Source: Paraburkholderia megapolitana (GTDB lineage Bacteria; Pseudomonadota; Gammaproteobacteria; Burkholderiales; Burkholderiaceae). From it: DNA of 64,000 nucleotides. Made by a program: the position numbers and the translations under genes. Below the pieces are notes generated by a model that made no database searches, was not told the DNA's origin, and saw only the letters and a program-made list of their open reading frames with translations. This document shows, piece after piece, positions 1 to 10,299 of this stretch (position 1 is the stretch's first letter; every line of letters starts with the position of its first letter). The stretch lies in contig NZ_CP041743.1 in NCBI RefSeq assembly GCF_007556815.1, positions 1,984,001 to 2,048,000 of the forward strand, read 5' to 3'.

Positions 1-116
1 TGATGGATGTCGCTATTCCGGCGAATCTGCGGTGTGGGCGGGGCGATTGAGAGCTTGTTTGGGAGACCGCTGCAACCGCTTGGTCTGATACAGACAGTTG
101 TCCGTTGAAGGCTCGC

Positions 117-734
117 ATGTTCAAATCGTCCGATCTACTTCCAGTTCCCGATCTCGCCATGCCATTTTTCGCGCCCGTTACGCTGACCACTTCACGCCTT
201 GTTCTGCGGCCGCTCCGTCATGAAGACGCGCCGGCGCTGTTCGCCATCTGGTCGGATGTGGAAGCGATGCGCTACTTCGCATTTCCGGCGATGACGCATC
301 TGGATCAGGCAACGGATCGTATCGAGCGCAAATTGAAGGTATCCGCTAGCGGCCAGGATCTGGTTTGCGTGCTTGAACTGCAGGCAACCGGTGAAGCGAT
401 CGGCACTTGCGATCTCTTTCATGTTGACGAGCAATGTCGGCGCGCAGAGATCGGCTTTAGTCTGCAACGCAAGCACTGGGGCAGTGGGTATATGACCGAG
501 GCAGTGTCCGCGGTGATCGGGCACGCGTTCGGCAAACCAGGTTTGCGCAGGATCGAAGCGGATATCGATCCCCGCAATATCGCTTCGGCAGGGCTGCTCG
601 AACGACTCGGATTTCTCCGCGAAGGGCTGTTGCGCGAGCGCTGGTTAGTCGGTGACGAAGTTTCAGATAGCGCACTGTATGGGCTCCTTGCGAGGGATTA
701 TCAGTCTTGCAACACGCTACCCACGCCAGCCTGA
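117..734 (+). CDS. GNAT family N-acetyltransferase (RimJ/RimL-like)
   Basis: This 205-residue protein looks like a GNAT acetyltransferase of the type that acetylates protein N-termini or small amines with acetyl-CoA. Visible features are an N-terminal LVLRPLRHEDA segment, a central EIGFSLQRKHWGSGYMTEA stretch that matches the acetyl-CoA loop (the family's Q/R-x-x-G-x-G/A), and a C-terminal ARGLLERLGFLREG-like helix (ASAGLLERLGF here) typical of ribosomal-protein acetyltransferases. I chose the ATG at 117 because GAAGG lies five bases upstream. A TTG at 105 and an ATG at 159 are alternatives. It converges on a LysR gene four bases away, and nothing nearby identifies the substrate. Confidence 0.85.
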   Translation: MFKSSDLLPVPDLAMPFFAPVTLTTSRLVLRPLRHEDAPALFAIWSDVEAMRYFAFPAMTHLDQATDRIERKLKVSASGQDLVCVLELQATGEAIGTCDLFHVDEQCRRAEIGFSLQRKHWGSGYMTEAVSAVIGHAFGKPGLRRIEADIDPRNIASAGLLERLGFLREGLLRERWLVGDEVSDSALYGLLARDYQSCNTLPTPA

Positions 735-737
735 ACC

Positions 738-1619
738 TCAAGCCTGAATCAGCGCCTGCACAAGCTGCGCCCGCAAAACCGACGTGATATGCGGCTGACG
801 ATGCCCCTCGAGAATGCCAATGACACGCCGCCATCCCGGAACCGGCAGCGGCAGCACATCGAGCAACGTATCCTTCGACCACTGAACGTGCCTGAGCTGC
901 GGCACGATCGACACGCCGACATTCTGCCGAACCAGTTCGATGATTGCCGCGATTGAATTCACTTCGAGCACGTCGTTGGTTTTCACGTGCATGCGTCGCA
1001 GTACACGCTCCACATTCGCGCCCGTCAGCGAACGACGCTCGAACCGGATGAACGGTTGCGCTTGCAGAAGCGCTAGCGAATCTTCGTCGGCGGAGCGGAT
1101 CAATGCGCTTGCCAGCAGCACCAGCGGTTCGTCATAGAGCGGTGTCCAACGCTCCGATGTCGTGTCGGCACGCACCATCTCGACAGCCAGTGCGCCATCG
1201 ATCTCGCCGCTACGTACCCGGCGCAGGAGATCGGCGGAATCTCCGAACACCAGACGCACATTCAACTCGGGATAGCGCGCCTTTAACGCGATCACGTTGT
1301 TCGAAAGAAATCCCATCGCCGAGCCCGTTGCTCCGACCGTAATCGAGCCCGCGAGGTTGTCGGTGGTATCGGCGCCGAGTATCAGCGAATCGTAAGCGGC
1401 GACGACGCGACTCGCGTGAACCACCAGCGCGCGACCGGCTTCATTGAGCCGGATCATCCGGCGTGACCGGTCGAATAGCGGGCGGCGACATTCCTCTTCG
1501 AGCGTTCTCATCTGTTGTCCAACGGCTGCTTGCGTCAACGCCATGCGATCGGCAGCAGCGGCCAGCGAGCCGTATTTCTCGACCGCGAGAAAGGTGCGTA
1601 GCGTGCGGATTTCACTCAT
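738..1619 (-). CDS. LysR-family transcriptional regulator
   Basis: This is a 293-residue LysR-type regulator. The N-terminal winged helix-turn-helix (about residues 3-62) has the usual order: FLAVEKYGSLAAAADRMALTQ, then QMRTLEEECRRPLFDR. An effector-binding domain follows (about 90-290). It is divergent from the C45-type hydrolase at 1751 across a 131 bp AT-rich gap that contains a perfect inverted repeat. By the usual LysR arrangement it probably controls that gene and itself. The ligand is unknown. The ATG at 1619 begins MSEIRTLRTFL, which aligns well with family starts. Confidence 0.93.
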   Translation of the reverse strand: MSEIRTLRTFLAVEKYGSLAAAADRMALTQAAVGQQMRTLEEECRRPLFDRSRRMIRLNEAGRALVVHASRVVAAYDSLILGADTTDNLAGSITVGATGSAMGFLSNNVIALKARYPELNVRLVFGDSADLLRRVRSGEIDGALAVEMVRADTTSERWTPLYDEPLVLLASALIRSADEDSLALLQAQPFIRFERRSLTGANVERVLRRMHVKTNDVLEVNSIAAIIELVRQNVGVSIVPQLRHVQWSKDTLLDVLPLPVPGWRRVIGILEGHRQPHITSVLRAQLVQALIQA

Positions 1620-1682
1620 CTTGCGTCTCGCAGGTAGCCTGTCATGCCGGCAATTCTAAAGTTTCGGTTTATCAAACAGAAA

Positions 1683-1704
1683 CAAAAATGTATTTTTATT
1701 TTTG
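1683..1704. promoter_or_regulatory. Perfect inverted repeat in LysR/C45 divergent promoter
   Basis: The arms are CAAAAAT (1683-1689) and ATTTTTG (1698-1704), separated by eight bases and lying in the AT-rich gap between the divergent LysR gene and the C45 hydrolase. The dyad fits the size of a LysR site and contains the T-N11-A pattern. It could also simply reflect A/T tracts of a promoter. Binding is inference. Confidence 0.4.
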
Positions 1705-1750
1705 CTTTCAGAAGCTCAGAATTGCGGCACACCTTTCGTGACGAACAACC

Positions 1751-2914
1751 ATGCAAACAATCGCTCCCTTTCCCTTTGTTTCCGTGACCGGTGGCGCCTT
1801 TGAGCGAGGTCGCCAGTATGGCAAACAGGCGGCAGACCGGATTCGCAAAAGTGCCGACATGTATGGTCGTACGCTTGAAAATCTTGGCTATAGCGCGGCA
1901 TCTCGAGACAAGTTGATCCTGTCGTTCGCAAAGAGCATCGGCGAATTCGGTGCGCACTACCTCGACGAAATGCACGGCATTGCCGAGGGCTCCGGTGTGC
2001 CGTTCGCAGACATCGTGATGATCAATGCGCGCACCGAAGTGCTCGCCAAAGCGCGCGCGGAGAAGGTGCCCGGCGTCGATGAAGAAGGCGGCGACGGATG
2101 TACCGGCGCCTTGATTCTTCCCGAGCGATCGGCGACAGGGCGCCTGATTCACGGGCAGAACTGGGACTGGCGTGCCGACTGTGTCGAAACCGGAGTTGTC
2201 CTGCGCGTGCACAACGACGACGGTCCCGACTTCCTCACGTTCGTCGAAGCGGGTGGCCTCGCGCGCAGCGGACTCAACAGCGCCGGGGTATCGATCACCG
2301 CCAATTATCTGGAGTCTTCACGCGACTTCGAAAGCCTTGGTGTTCCGTTGTCGCTGCTGCGTCGTAGCGCGCTCGAGCAGTCCGTTTTCGCGAATGCGTT
2401 GAAGATCGTGGCAACGACACCGAAGTCCTGTTCGAACAACGTGATGCTCGGTATGGCGGAGGGCTTTGGCATCGATCTCGAGTGCGCGCCCGATGAGCAC
2501 TTCCCCATCTATCCCGGCGACGATCAACTGATCGTGCATGCGAATCATTGGGTCAGTCCGGTCGCCCGATCGAAGCTGGTCGATACGGGTTGCGAGAATT
2601 CGCCCGATAGCCACTATCGCGACTGGCGCGTGCGCAAGCTTTTGAATCAATCGGGGTTGATCGGCAGAGAGGAACTCAAACAGGCGCTGTTCGATTCATT
2701 CGGTACGCCGTTCGCGGTGTGCCGCCCGCCAAGACCCGGAACCCGCCATTCCACGACTGCAACGGTGGCGATGGTCGTTATGGAACCCGCGCTCGGCGAG
2801 ATGGACGTTGCGCCGCTGCCGGCACTGAACCGAACGTTCACGCGCTATAGCCTGACGGCGGACCCGGTTCGGCTGGATGACCAGAATTCGAATCATCCAG
2901 CCGGGCGTGCCTGA
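1751..2914 (+). CDS. C45-family Ntn hydrolase (AAT-like acyltransferase/peptidase)
   Basis: This 387-residue protein resembles the acyl-CoA:6-aminopenicillanic-acid acyltransferase (C45) branch of the Ntn hydrolases, which are autoprocessing amidases. The key sign is the GDGCTGAL stretch, where Cys117 would become the N-terminal nucleophile after cleavage between Gly116 and Cys117. Upstream are the family-like GGAFERGRQYG and EMHGIAEGSG segments, and downstream HGQNWDW and NSAGVS-type strands. It has no signal peptide, so it is probably cytoplasmic. Known bacterial relatives hydrolyse diverse amides, so the substrate cannot be named. The divergent LysR gene at 738-1619 is the likely regulator. 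The ribosome-binding site before the ATG is weak. Confidence 0.85.
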   Translation: MQTIAPFPFVSVTGGAFERGRQYGKQAADRIRKSADMYGRTLENLGYSAASRDKLILSFAKSIGEFGAHYLDEMHGIAEGSGVPFADIVMINARTEVLAKARAEKVPGVDEEGGDGCTGALILPERSATGRLIHGQNWDWRADCVETGVVLRVHNDDGPDFLTFVEAGGLARSGLNSAGVSITANYLESSRDFESLGVPLSLLRRSALEQSVFANALKIVATTPKSCSNNVMLGMAEGFGIDLECAPDEHFPIYPGDDQLIVHANHWVSPVARSKLVDTGCENSPDSHYRDWRVRKLLNQSGLIGREELKQALFDSFGTPFAVCRPPRPGTRHSTTATVAMVVMEPALGEMDVAPLPALNRTFTRYSLTADPVRLDDQNSNHPAGRA

Positions 2915-2952
2915 GCGAACTGCTGCACTCGCCAAGTGTGAATCGTTACATC

Positions 2953-5523
2953 CTAAGGGGCGATATAGACACCGTTCATGGTGGCGTATGTACCCGACAA
3001 CTTGGTCACGGTGATGGTGTGCTGGCCCCGAGTCAGCAATGGCGACGTATACACAGCTACGTTGGAGTGTCGTTCGCCATCGGCGGGTACCGTATTCACG
3101 ACTTGTTGCGCGCCACCGTCGATAGCGATACCAAGGTTGCCCTGATCGATGTATTGCTCACCGAACACCTGGATGGCCGTGCCGGTAAATGACATGGTCA
3201 TCGTATCGCTGTTGTTCATCGTGTAATGAAGGTCATGCAGGTAGTCATAGAAGGACGACCGGTTGTTGACCGCTTGCCATGAACCGCTGTAGGTGATCTG
3301 CGATGAATTGTCGCCAATGCGACCATTGATGCTGCTTTCCGTGATGGCGTCGCGAATTCTTTTTCGTCCCGCATGATCGAGCAAGGTTGAGGGAATGTCC
3401 GACATGGCGGTGATGGTGACGTTGCCGCTGTCGTTGCTGGCATCGACAGGAAGCGGCGGACAGGTGTTGTAATCGTTCAACGCCGCATCGACATAATTCC
3501 CGGTGATCCAGAAGTGCCCTGTGGGCTCGCATCCGCCCTGGACAGATTTAAACGGGCCGATCGAGTTAAAGGACGCATTGCCTTTCCAGTTGATCCACTC
3601 CGAACCGGCATCGTCGTAGTAGGTTCTCATGACGTTATTGCTGTTGTAAGCGACATTGCCGGTCACCTGCATACCATGAGCCAGAGTGGCCACCGGGTCG
3701 ATCGTCACGCCATCCGATTTGTACTGATACTGCGCCTGATGGCCTTCGATGTATATCGCGCCTCCGTCTGTCAGCCCTTCCATGTAGTCATGCAACAGAT
3801 TGTCACTGAGGGTATTGCTGTCATTGACGTTGGTCGAGTTGTCAGGATGAGCGGAATTGTCGACATGCCCCTGGATGACACCGGCGGTAATGGCCGAGTA
3901 GGGCACGTCGTGAATTTCGTTTTGCGTGACAACGGTCTTTCGGCCGAACAGCAAGGTGATGCCGCATGCGGAAGGATAGTCGGTGCCGACGTTGTGAATC
4001 AGGTTACCGATGATCTTGTTATCCCTCATGATCTCGTTTGCACCGATCACATCGTTTGCGACCAATGCCAGATCGGGATTGCAGTTCTGCTTGATAACCG
4101 CGGCGTCCGATGAATGAGTGGGAGTCGGGTCGGACGTGCAGCCCATCAGGATCCCCGTCGAAGCAATCGAGGCGAACTCGTTGTTGCGGATCAGGTTATT
4201 CGACGATCCGTACATGAACGCGAGGCCCGCGCCTCCAAGATCGATGAAGCGATTCCCGGTGAACGAAATGTGATTCGATGCGCTGAAACTGACGTTGGCC
4301 AGCGGCTGCGTCAATGCGCCCCAAGGACACGAACCGGCAGGGCTGGAGAAATTGCACATGCCCTGATTGCCGCCGGTGCTCGTCATCCGCAGATTGCTTT
4401 GAACGTCGGCAAATCCGGCTGAGGTAGATGGATCGTTCCACGTCGCGTAGGAAAACTGCAGCCCGGAGAATGTCACGTCATGCAATGGGTGGGCTAGCGA
4501 TCCCGCTCCCTGAACGAGGGTCTCCAGGCGGGGAAGCTCCACATCCAGTGCCGCGATCTGCTGCCCGGGCAGGGGCTCGTAGTAAAGGACATTCGCCCTC
4601 GAATCGAGAAACCACTGGCCTGGCTGGATCAAGGCTTGGGCATTCTGAATCGACGACGGCATCGTGCTCGAATTCATCGATGGAAGACCGCCGCTGGGCT
4701 GTGCGAACGAGACCCGGCTGGTGACATTGGTCCAGCAGGGCTGCGCCATGGTCAGCGTGCCGTTCGAATAGCTCGTTACCCTGCACCGCGATTCAGTCCA
4801 GGCACCATTGCCCTGCGTAAAGACAAACTCGAGATTGGCAATCTGCGCCGCATTCAGCGTGGCGAACCAGGCCATGGCCACACTGTCGTTAGCGATGCTG
4901 TAGCCGGTCGCCGAGCCTGTCCATCCGCCGAGAAATCCAAGCTGGTCGGGCGTCCGCTGTGCCACGAGTGCGGGTGCGCCGTTGATGTAGAGCTGTCGGG
5001 AGTTGCTGCCGGCCGGCGCGGGCGCTGACCATATGCCGCTGGTACCCGATTGCGACCATCCTGTGACCTGCGTCGCGCCGGAGATCACCGGGTGCGCACC
5101 GGTCATCGCTCTCCACACGACCGGATGACCAGGCGTTCCGGAATCTGCTGGACCGAATTTCAACGGGCTTGCGAGCCTATATATGCCATCGGCAAGCTGA
5201 ACCTGCACGTCGGTCACACCAGAAGACCCTCGGGATCGCACGGCCGACTGGGCGCCGCTCAGATCGCAAGGGGCGCTTCGCGAACAGTCGCCCGATGACC
5301 CGGATGGACTCGCATATAGCATCCTCGACGCGGTATTCGACGTGCTCGGCGATGCGGCGTTTTGCGCAGCCAGTTCGGCTCTCGACTGGCTTGTGCTATC
5401 TCCATCGCCTCCACAACCTGCCAGTACCACGCTAATACCAACAACCACCGTTCGAAATAATCTGTACATCACCGCCGATGAGCGTAGCGGGGCGTTGCCC
5501 TTCACTGAACTGACTGGAGTCAT
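2953..5523 (-). CDS. Secreted lipoprotein with right-handed parallel beta-helix
   Basis: This 856-residue exported protein is predicted to be a lipoprotein, with hydrophobic stretch RTVVVGISVVLAGC and lipobox LAGC (Cys37). An N-terminal strand region (about 68-330) is followed by repeated short Asn/Gly-rich strands such as NHISFTGNRFIDLGG, NNLIRNNEF and DNKIIGNLIHNVG (about 340-640). These are typical of parallel beta-helix carbohydrate-active proteins (lyases, epimerases). The last 120 residues form a separate beta-sandwich-like module (MTMSFTGTAIQVFG ... RGQHTITVTKLSG) resembling carbohydrate-binding modules on glycosidases. GAGGGA eight bases before 5523 supports this start. An internal ATG at 5469 is a weaker alternative. 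It has no close neighbour in an operon. A role in polysaccharide binding or cleavage is inference. Confidence 0.8.
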   Translation of the reverse strand: MTPVSSVKGNAPLRSSAVMYRLFRTVVVGISVVLAGCGGDGDSTSQSRAELAAQNAASPSTSNTASRMLYASPSGSSGDCSRSAPCDLSGAQSAVRSRGSSGVTDVQVQLADGIYRLASPLKFGPADSGTPGHPVVWRAMTGAHPVISGATQVTGWSQSGTSGIWSAPAPAGSNSRQLYINGAPALVAQRTPDQLGFLGGWTGSATGYSIANDSVAMAWFATLNAAQIANLEFVFTQGNGAWTESRCRVTSYSNGTLTMAQPCWTNVTSRVSFAQPSGGLPSMNSSTMPSSIQNAQALIQPGQWFLDSRANVLYYEPLPGQQIAALDVELPRLETLVQGAGSLAHPLHDVTFSGLQFSYATWNDPSTSAGFADVQSNLRMTSTGGNQGMCNFSSPAGSCPWGALTQPLANVSFSASNHISFTGNRFIDLGGAGLAFMYGSSNNLIRNNEFASIASTGILMGCTSDPTPTHSSDAAVIKQNCNPDLALVANDVIGANEIMRDNKIIGNLIHNVGTDYPSACGITLLFGRKTVVTQNEIHDVPYSAITAGVIQGHVDNSAHPDNSTNVNDSNTLSDNLLHDYMEGLTDGGAIYIEGHQAQYQYKSDGVTIDPVATLAHGMQVTGNVAYNSNNVMRTYYDDAGSEWINWKGNASFNSIGPFKSVQGGCEPTGHFWITGNYVDAALNDYNTCPPLPVDASNDSGNVTITAMSDIPSTLLDHAGRKRIRDAITESSINGRIGDNSSQITYSGSWQAVNNRSSFYDYLHDLHYTMNNSDTMTMSFTGTAIQVFGEQYIDQGNLGIAIDGGAQQVVNTVPADGERHSNVAVYTSPLLTRGQHTITVTKLSGTYATMNGVYIAP

Positions 5524-5607
5524 GGGGTGTTCCCTCTGTTCGTGATCGCGCCGACATTACATTTATCGATAAAGGGGTGTGGCTAGTTCTCGGATTTTTA
5601 TGTTGAA

Positions 5608-5640
5608 GTTCGCATATGAATAAACAATTCATACGCGAAC
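5608..5640. repeat. 14-bp inverted repeat upstream of beta-helix lipoprotein
   Basis: Arms 5608-5621 and 5627-5640 match at 13 of 14 positions around a five-base loop (AAACA). There is no T-run, so it does not look like an intrinsic terminator. It sits between the divergent lipoprotein (start 5523) and DinB gene (start 5783) and is most easily read as an operator or an RNA hairpin. It contains TGAATAAACAA (5617-5627), which recurs at 19265-19275 before the GH92 genes. Confidence 0.5.
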
Positions 5641-5782
5641 GCTATCTTAAGTGCGACGCACCAAGACATTAGGGTTTTTGCTAATCCCTGTTCGTCGTTC
5701 TCAATGTCTGGAAATCCGCACGGCCTGCTAACGTCGGGTTCTCTATCAACCCCGAAGCAACACGCCATTCTGGAAAGCCACA

Positions 5783-6331
5783 ATGAGTGCACGAGCGCTT
5801 CTGATTTCTCTATTCCGCTACAAGGCATGGGCCGACGAAGGGCTGATTGCAGGGCTGGCCAGGCTTGAGGATGAGTCGCCAAACGACGAGTACTACACGG
5901 CGGTTAGCATCCTCAATCACGCCCACGTCGTCGATCGGATTTTCGTCGCGAATCTTCAGCGCGTGCGGCACGCCTATACGAACACAGGTACGGCCGAGGC
6001 GCCGAAACTGGACGATTTATCGAGAGCGATCACGGAAACGGATCAGTGGTATATCGCGTACGTTGAACGTCTGGGCGAGACGGAACTCACCGAAGCGATT
6101 GAGTTTCTCTTCACAGACGGAACGCCTGGGCGAATGTCGCGCGAGGAAATGCTTGGACATGTCGTCACGCACGCCGGATACCACCGCGGCGAAGTCGGCC
6201 GAATCTTGACTCAGCTCACGACGTCCTCACCGCGGGACACTTTTACTGGCTATCTGCACGAAGTCGAGCCCGCGCGTCGTGCTTTGCCGGGCGAACGGCA
6301 CACTACGCTTCCGCCAGAACCCGTTCGATGA
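5783..6331 (+). CDS. DinB-family protein
   Basis: This 182-residue protein belongs to the DinB/YfiT four-helix-bundle superfamily, whose members bind a metal through three histidines. Candidate ligands are a His in SILNHAHVVDRIF (about residues 45-55) and the pair in HVVTHAGYHRGEVGRIL (about 134-150), the family's H-x3-H type motif. N-terminal LISLFRYKAWADEGL is also characteristic. Members act as thiol-dependent metal enzymes or DNA-damage-inducible proteins, and no specific reaction can be assigned. TGGAAAG precedes the ATG. Its last 29 bases overlap the 3' end of the opposite-strand FrnE-like gene, so the two transcripts converge through each other. Confidence 0.88.
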   Translation: MSARALLISLFRYKAWADEGLIAGLARLEDESPNDEYYTAVSILNHAHVVDRIFVANLQRVRHAYTNTGTAEAPKLDDLSRAITETDQWYIAYVERLGETELTEAIEFLFTDGTPGRMSREEMLGHVVTHAGYHRGEVGRILTQLTTSSPRDTFTGYLHEVEPARRALPGERHTTLPPEPVR

Positions 6332-6944
6332 TCTGTTCGAACGCTTCGACCGGTTGCCCGCCGCTCACCAGGTAGCGATTGTTGAAGATGAACGCGGGTA
6401 CCGACTGAATACCCATTGCCTGGTATTTGCGTTCTTCTGCGCGAACCTCGTCGGCATACTGTCCGCTTTGCAGCACACCGCGCGCGTCTTCCGCATCGAG
6501 CCCTACCGATTGCGCCGCTTCGACAAGCACTTCGTGATTGCTCGGGTCTTTACCGTCGGAATGATAGGCGCGCAGCAGCGCCATTTTGAGCGGCACCTGC
6601 TTGCCCTGAATGCCGGCCCAATGCATCAGGCGGTGTGCATCGAACGTGTTGTAGACGTGATCGCGCGATCCGAACACGAAGCCGACGCTCGCACCGCGCT
6701 CGCGGATCATCGCTTGCGATTCGGCGATCTGTTCCGGTGTGCGTCCATATTTTTTGCCGAGATAGTCGACGATGGCTTCGCCACCGGGTCCCATCTGCGG
6801 ATTCAGTTCGAACGGATGCACGGCGATTTGCGCGTCGACCGTTTCGTCGAGGCGCGATAGTGCGAGCTGGAGCGAAGACAGGCCGACTGCGCACCATGGG
6901 CAGGCGACATCGGAGACGAGATCGATGGTGATGGTTTGTTTCAT
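6303..6944 (-). CDS. DsbA-family oxidoreductase, FrnE-like
   Basis: This 213-residue protein is a cytoplasmic thioredoxin-fold protein of the DsbA/FrnE (2-hydroxychromene-isomerase related) group. The redox motif is SDVACPWCAVG near the N-terminus (C-P-W-C), and cis-proline strand SVPAFIFNNRYLVSGGQ is near the C-terminus with an all-helical insertion between. There is no signal peptide, which separates it from periplasmic DsbA. A longer open frame exists upstream, but the ATG at 6944 starts the conserved domain and has AGGAAAG in front. Known FrnE proteins act in polyketide biosynthesis or oxidative stress. The substrate here is unknown. Confidence 0.92.
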   Translation of the reverse strand: MKQTITIDLVSDVACPWCAVGLSSLQLALSRLDETVDAQIAVHPFELNPQMGPGGEAIVDYLGKKYGRTPEQIAESQAMIRERGASVGFVFGSRDHVYNTFDAHRLMHWAGIQGKQVPLKMALLRAYHSDGKDPSNHEVLVEAAQSVGLDAEDARGVLQSGQYADEVRAEERKYQAMGIQSVPAFIFNNRYLVSGGQPVEAFEQIIERVLAEA

Positions 6945-7063
6945 TGCTTTCCTGACGGGATAACGTGCAGTGCAGCCAGGCTGGCATCGCACTGAATTTC
7001 CGCACAGGTTAGCTCGAAACGCCGATTCTTGCAGTGACGCCCGGATGGTCCCGCATGCGCGTG

Positions 7064-7807
7064 CTACGTGAGATTGAGCCCGCCGTCCGAAAGAAGGATC
7101 TCGCCCGTCAGATAGTCCGAGGCGACCAGCAATGACACCGCCTGAGCGATGTCTTCGGGACTCGCTGCCCGGCGCATCGGTGCTCGCTCTTTCCAGAGCC
7201 GCTGCGCTTGCGTCCAGTCCGCCGTGAGAGGCGTATCCACGAGCCCAGGAGCGACCGCATTCACGCGGATAGCAGGCGCCAGCGACACAGCAAGCAAACG
7301 GGTCACATGGTTTAACGCGGCCTTGCTCGCTGCGTAAGGAATAGACGCGCCCTTGGGCCGAACCCCGGCATGCGAGCTTACGTTCACGACGCAACCCGGT
7401 TTTCCACGTGTAGCAGCTTCGCGCAGCGCCGCTTCAGCTTCCGCCACCAGACGAAACGGCGCGACCACGTTGACTTCATGCAACTCGTGCCACACGTCCG
7501 GTGTGGCCGCAGCGAGATCGGCATGAGGGATAACGCGGCTGATTCCTGCGTTGTTCACCAGCACATCGAGTCGACCCCACGCGGCAATGGCTTCCCGAAT
7601 CAACTTCACGCGGTCCGCGTCATCGGCGAGATCGGCTTGCACGTACGTGGCGGAGCCGAGTTCACTGGCGAGCGCGCGTCCCGTTTCGACCGAACTGCGC
7701 GAATGCAGGACGATGGCGTATCCATCCATTGAGAGCCGGCGGGCGATCGCAGCACCGATACCGGAAGTCGAACCAGTGACAAGCGCAACGGGCAGCGAAG
7801 TTTTCAT
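7064..7807 (-). CDS. Short-chain dehydrogenase/reductase (SDR)
   Basis: This 247-residue classical SDR has the nucleotide-binding TGSTSGIG motif (about residues 12-19), NNAG in LDVLVNNAGIS, a catalytic serine in VNVSSHAGV and the YAASK catalytic Tyr/Lys pair. It ends in YLTGEILLSDGGLNL, the standard C-terminus of FabG-like oxidoreductases. The HSRS segment after strand 2 suggests NADP preference, which is inference. An in-frame 36-codon extension upstream is rejected because the conserved fold starts at the ATG at 7807. It lies 62 bp after the membrane-protein gene on the same strand and may be co-transcribed with it. Confidence 0.92.
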   Translation of the reverse strand: MKTSLPVALVTGSTSGIGAAIARRLSMDGYAIVLHSRSSVETGRALASELGSATYVQADLADDADRVKLIREAIAAWGRLDVLVNNAGISRVIPHADLAAATPDVWHELHEVNVVAPFRLVAEAEAALREAATRGKPGCVVNVSSHAGVRPKGASIPYAASKAALNHVTRLLAVSLAPAIRVNAVAPGLVDTPLTADWTQAQRLWKERAPMRRAASPEDIAQAVSLLVASDYLTGEILLSDGGLNLT

Positions 7808-7869
7808 GGCGGTGCGAGAGATGGTTTTTAGATCGACCGACTTCGTACGGGTGAGTTCGGTTTGAACGA

Positions 7870-8673
7870 CTACGCTGTCGTAACCGCACGTTGCTTGTCG
7901 AGGTTCGCACGCCACGCCAGCGCAATTTTCCTGCTACTCCATTGCACCAGCATCGCTAGCGCGGCAGCTTCTGCAAACGCCACGACGGCAGGCTGATGCA
8001 GCAACGCGAACGACAGAAGCAAACAGAACGCGGCAAACGAAAATCTGCCGAGCACCATGCCGCGCAACAACGACACGACAAAATCGGGCCCGTGCGCGCG
8101 ATGTGACGATACCGACAGGACGGTTCCAAGCAGCGGGAAGACTGCGAACAAACCGCTCCACGTGGGGCCCATCCGCCCCGATAGCGACGTCACCACGATC
8201 GTAAGCGTTGCGCCGGCAACCATTCTGCCGATCAGATCGGAGCGTGTGAGCGGCGACCCCGCCGCGACAGCCGCGCTACGCGGCAAAAACGACTGGCCGA
8301 AGCAGACCGCGGCAAACGCCACAACAGCAGCCCATATCGGCGATGTCGGTAGAAACGAAAGGGCAAACGCGCAAACGAACCACGTGCAGAGACCGGCAAC
8401 GAGCGCAACCGGCCACGGACGCGAACGGCACGTCCATGCGTAAGCGAAGTTGAACGCTTCCGACGCGAGGATCGCAGAGAGAGAAAGTATCGCCGCACGC
8501 GCACCGAAAACCGGGCCGTGCGCGAGGACGAGAAGATAAAGAATCGGACCGGCTACGACGGGTAGACCGGCCAGCCACCCAGCGATGGCCGGCCCCCACC
8601 ACTTACCCGACATCGAGACGATGAGCAGAAACAGCGGGACGAGCGTGAGCTTGAGCGCAAGCATGCCGGTCAT
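7870..8673 (-). CDS. Uncharacterised multi-pass membrane protein
   Basis: This 267-residue protein is almost entirely hydrophobic, with roughly eight membrane segments (for example LTLVPLFLLIVSM, VVAGPILYLLVLAH, ALVAGLCTWFVCAFAL, AGATLTIVVTSLSG, RFSFAAFCLLLSFALL). It has no recognisable transporter or enzyme motif and I cannot name its family. GGAG nine bases before the ATG at 8673 supports the start. It lies between argG (upstream on the same strand, 28 bp) and the SDR gene, so it could be the second gene of an argG transcript. That placement is the only functional hint. Confidence 0.75.
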   Translation of the reverse strand: MTGMLALKLTLVPLFLLIVSMSGKWWGPAIAGWLAGLPVVAGPILYLLVLAHGPVFGARAAILSLSAILASEAFNFAYAWTCRSRPWPVALVAGLCTWFVCAFALSFLPTSPIWAAVVAFAAVCFGQSFLPRSAAVAAGSPLTRSDLIGRMVAGATLTIVVTSLSGRMGPTWSGLFAVFPLLGTVLSVSSHRAHGPDFVVSLLRGMVLGRFSFAAFCLLLSFALLHQPAVVAFAEAAALAMLVQWSSRKIALAWRANLDKQRAVTTA

Positions 8674-8701
8674 CGTCGCGGGCTCCGCTTATTTGCCTTG
8701 C

Positions 8702-10069
<1,368 letters not shown>

Positions 10070-10238
10070 CTAAAGGATGAGGTTGCGGCGCGATGCGGCT
10101 CGATAGGGCTGATTCAATGGACGATTTTCGGCGATCTCGGTGTCGTTGTCGAATCCGTTATCGATGGCCTGTTACTTGTCCACGGCCGTGTGCCCCGCTC
10201 GATAGACGCATTATTTCTAAAATTCTGGCCAGCAAAAA

Positions 10239-10299
10239 GCCGGCAATAGTGTCAGTTTTGTCGATAAAATAAGCAAAATGCTACATTGCGCCGGCAATA
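10239..10299. promoter_or_regulatory. Candidate Lrp-type operators between argG and lrp-ddaH
   Basis: Within the 368 bp divergent gap (10037-10404), the ten-base sequence GCCGGCAATA occurs twice in the same orientation (10239-10248 and 10290-10299). Between them lies an imperfect 17-bp dyad (10273-10289) of form GCAA-N9-TTGC. The rest of the interval is A/T-rich (TTATTTCTAAAATT, TCGATAAAATAAG). Lrp/AsnC proteins bind such AT-rich dyads, and the adjacent Lrp gene is the obvious candidate. No binding is shown by sequence alone. Confidence 0.4.
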
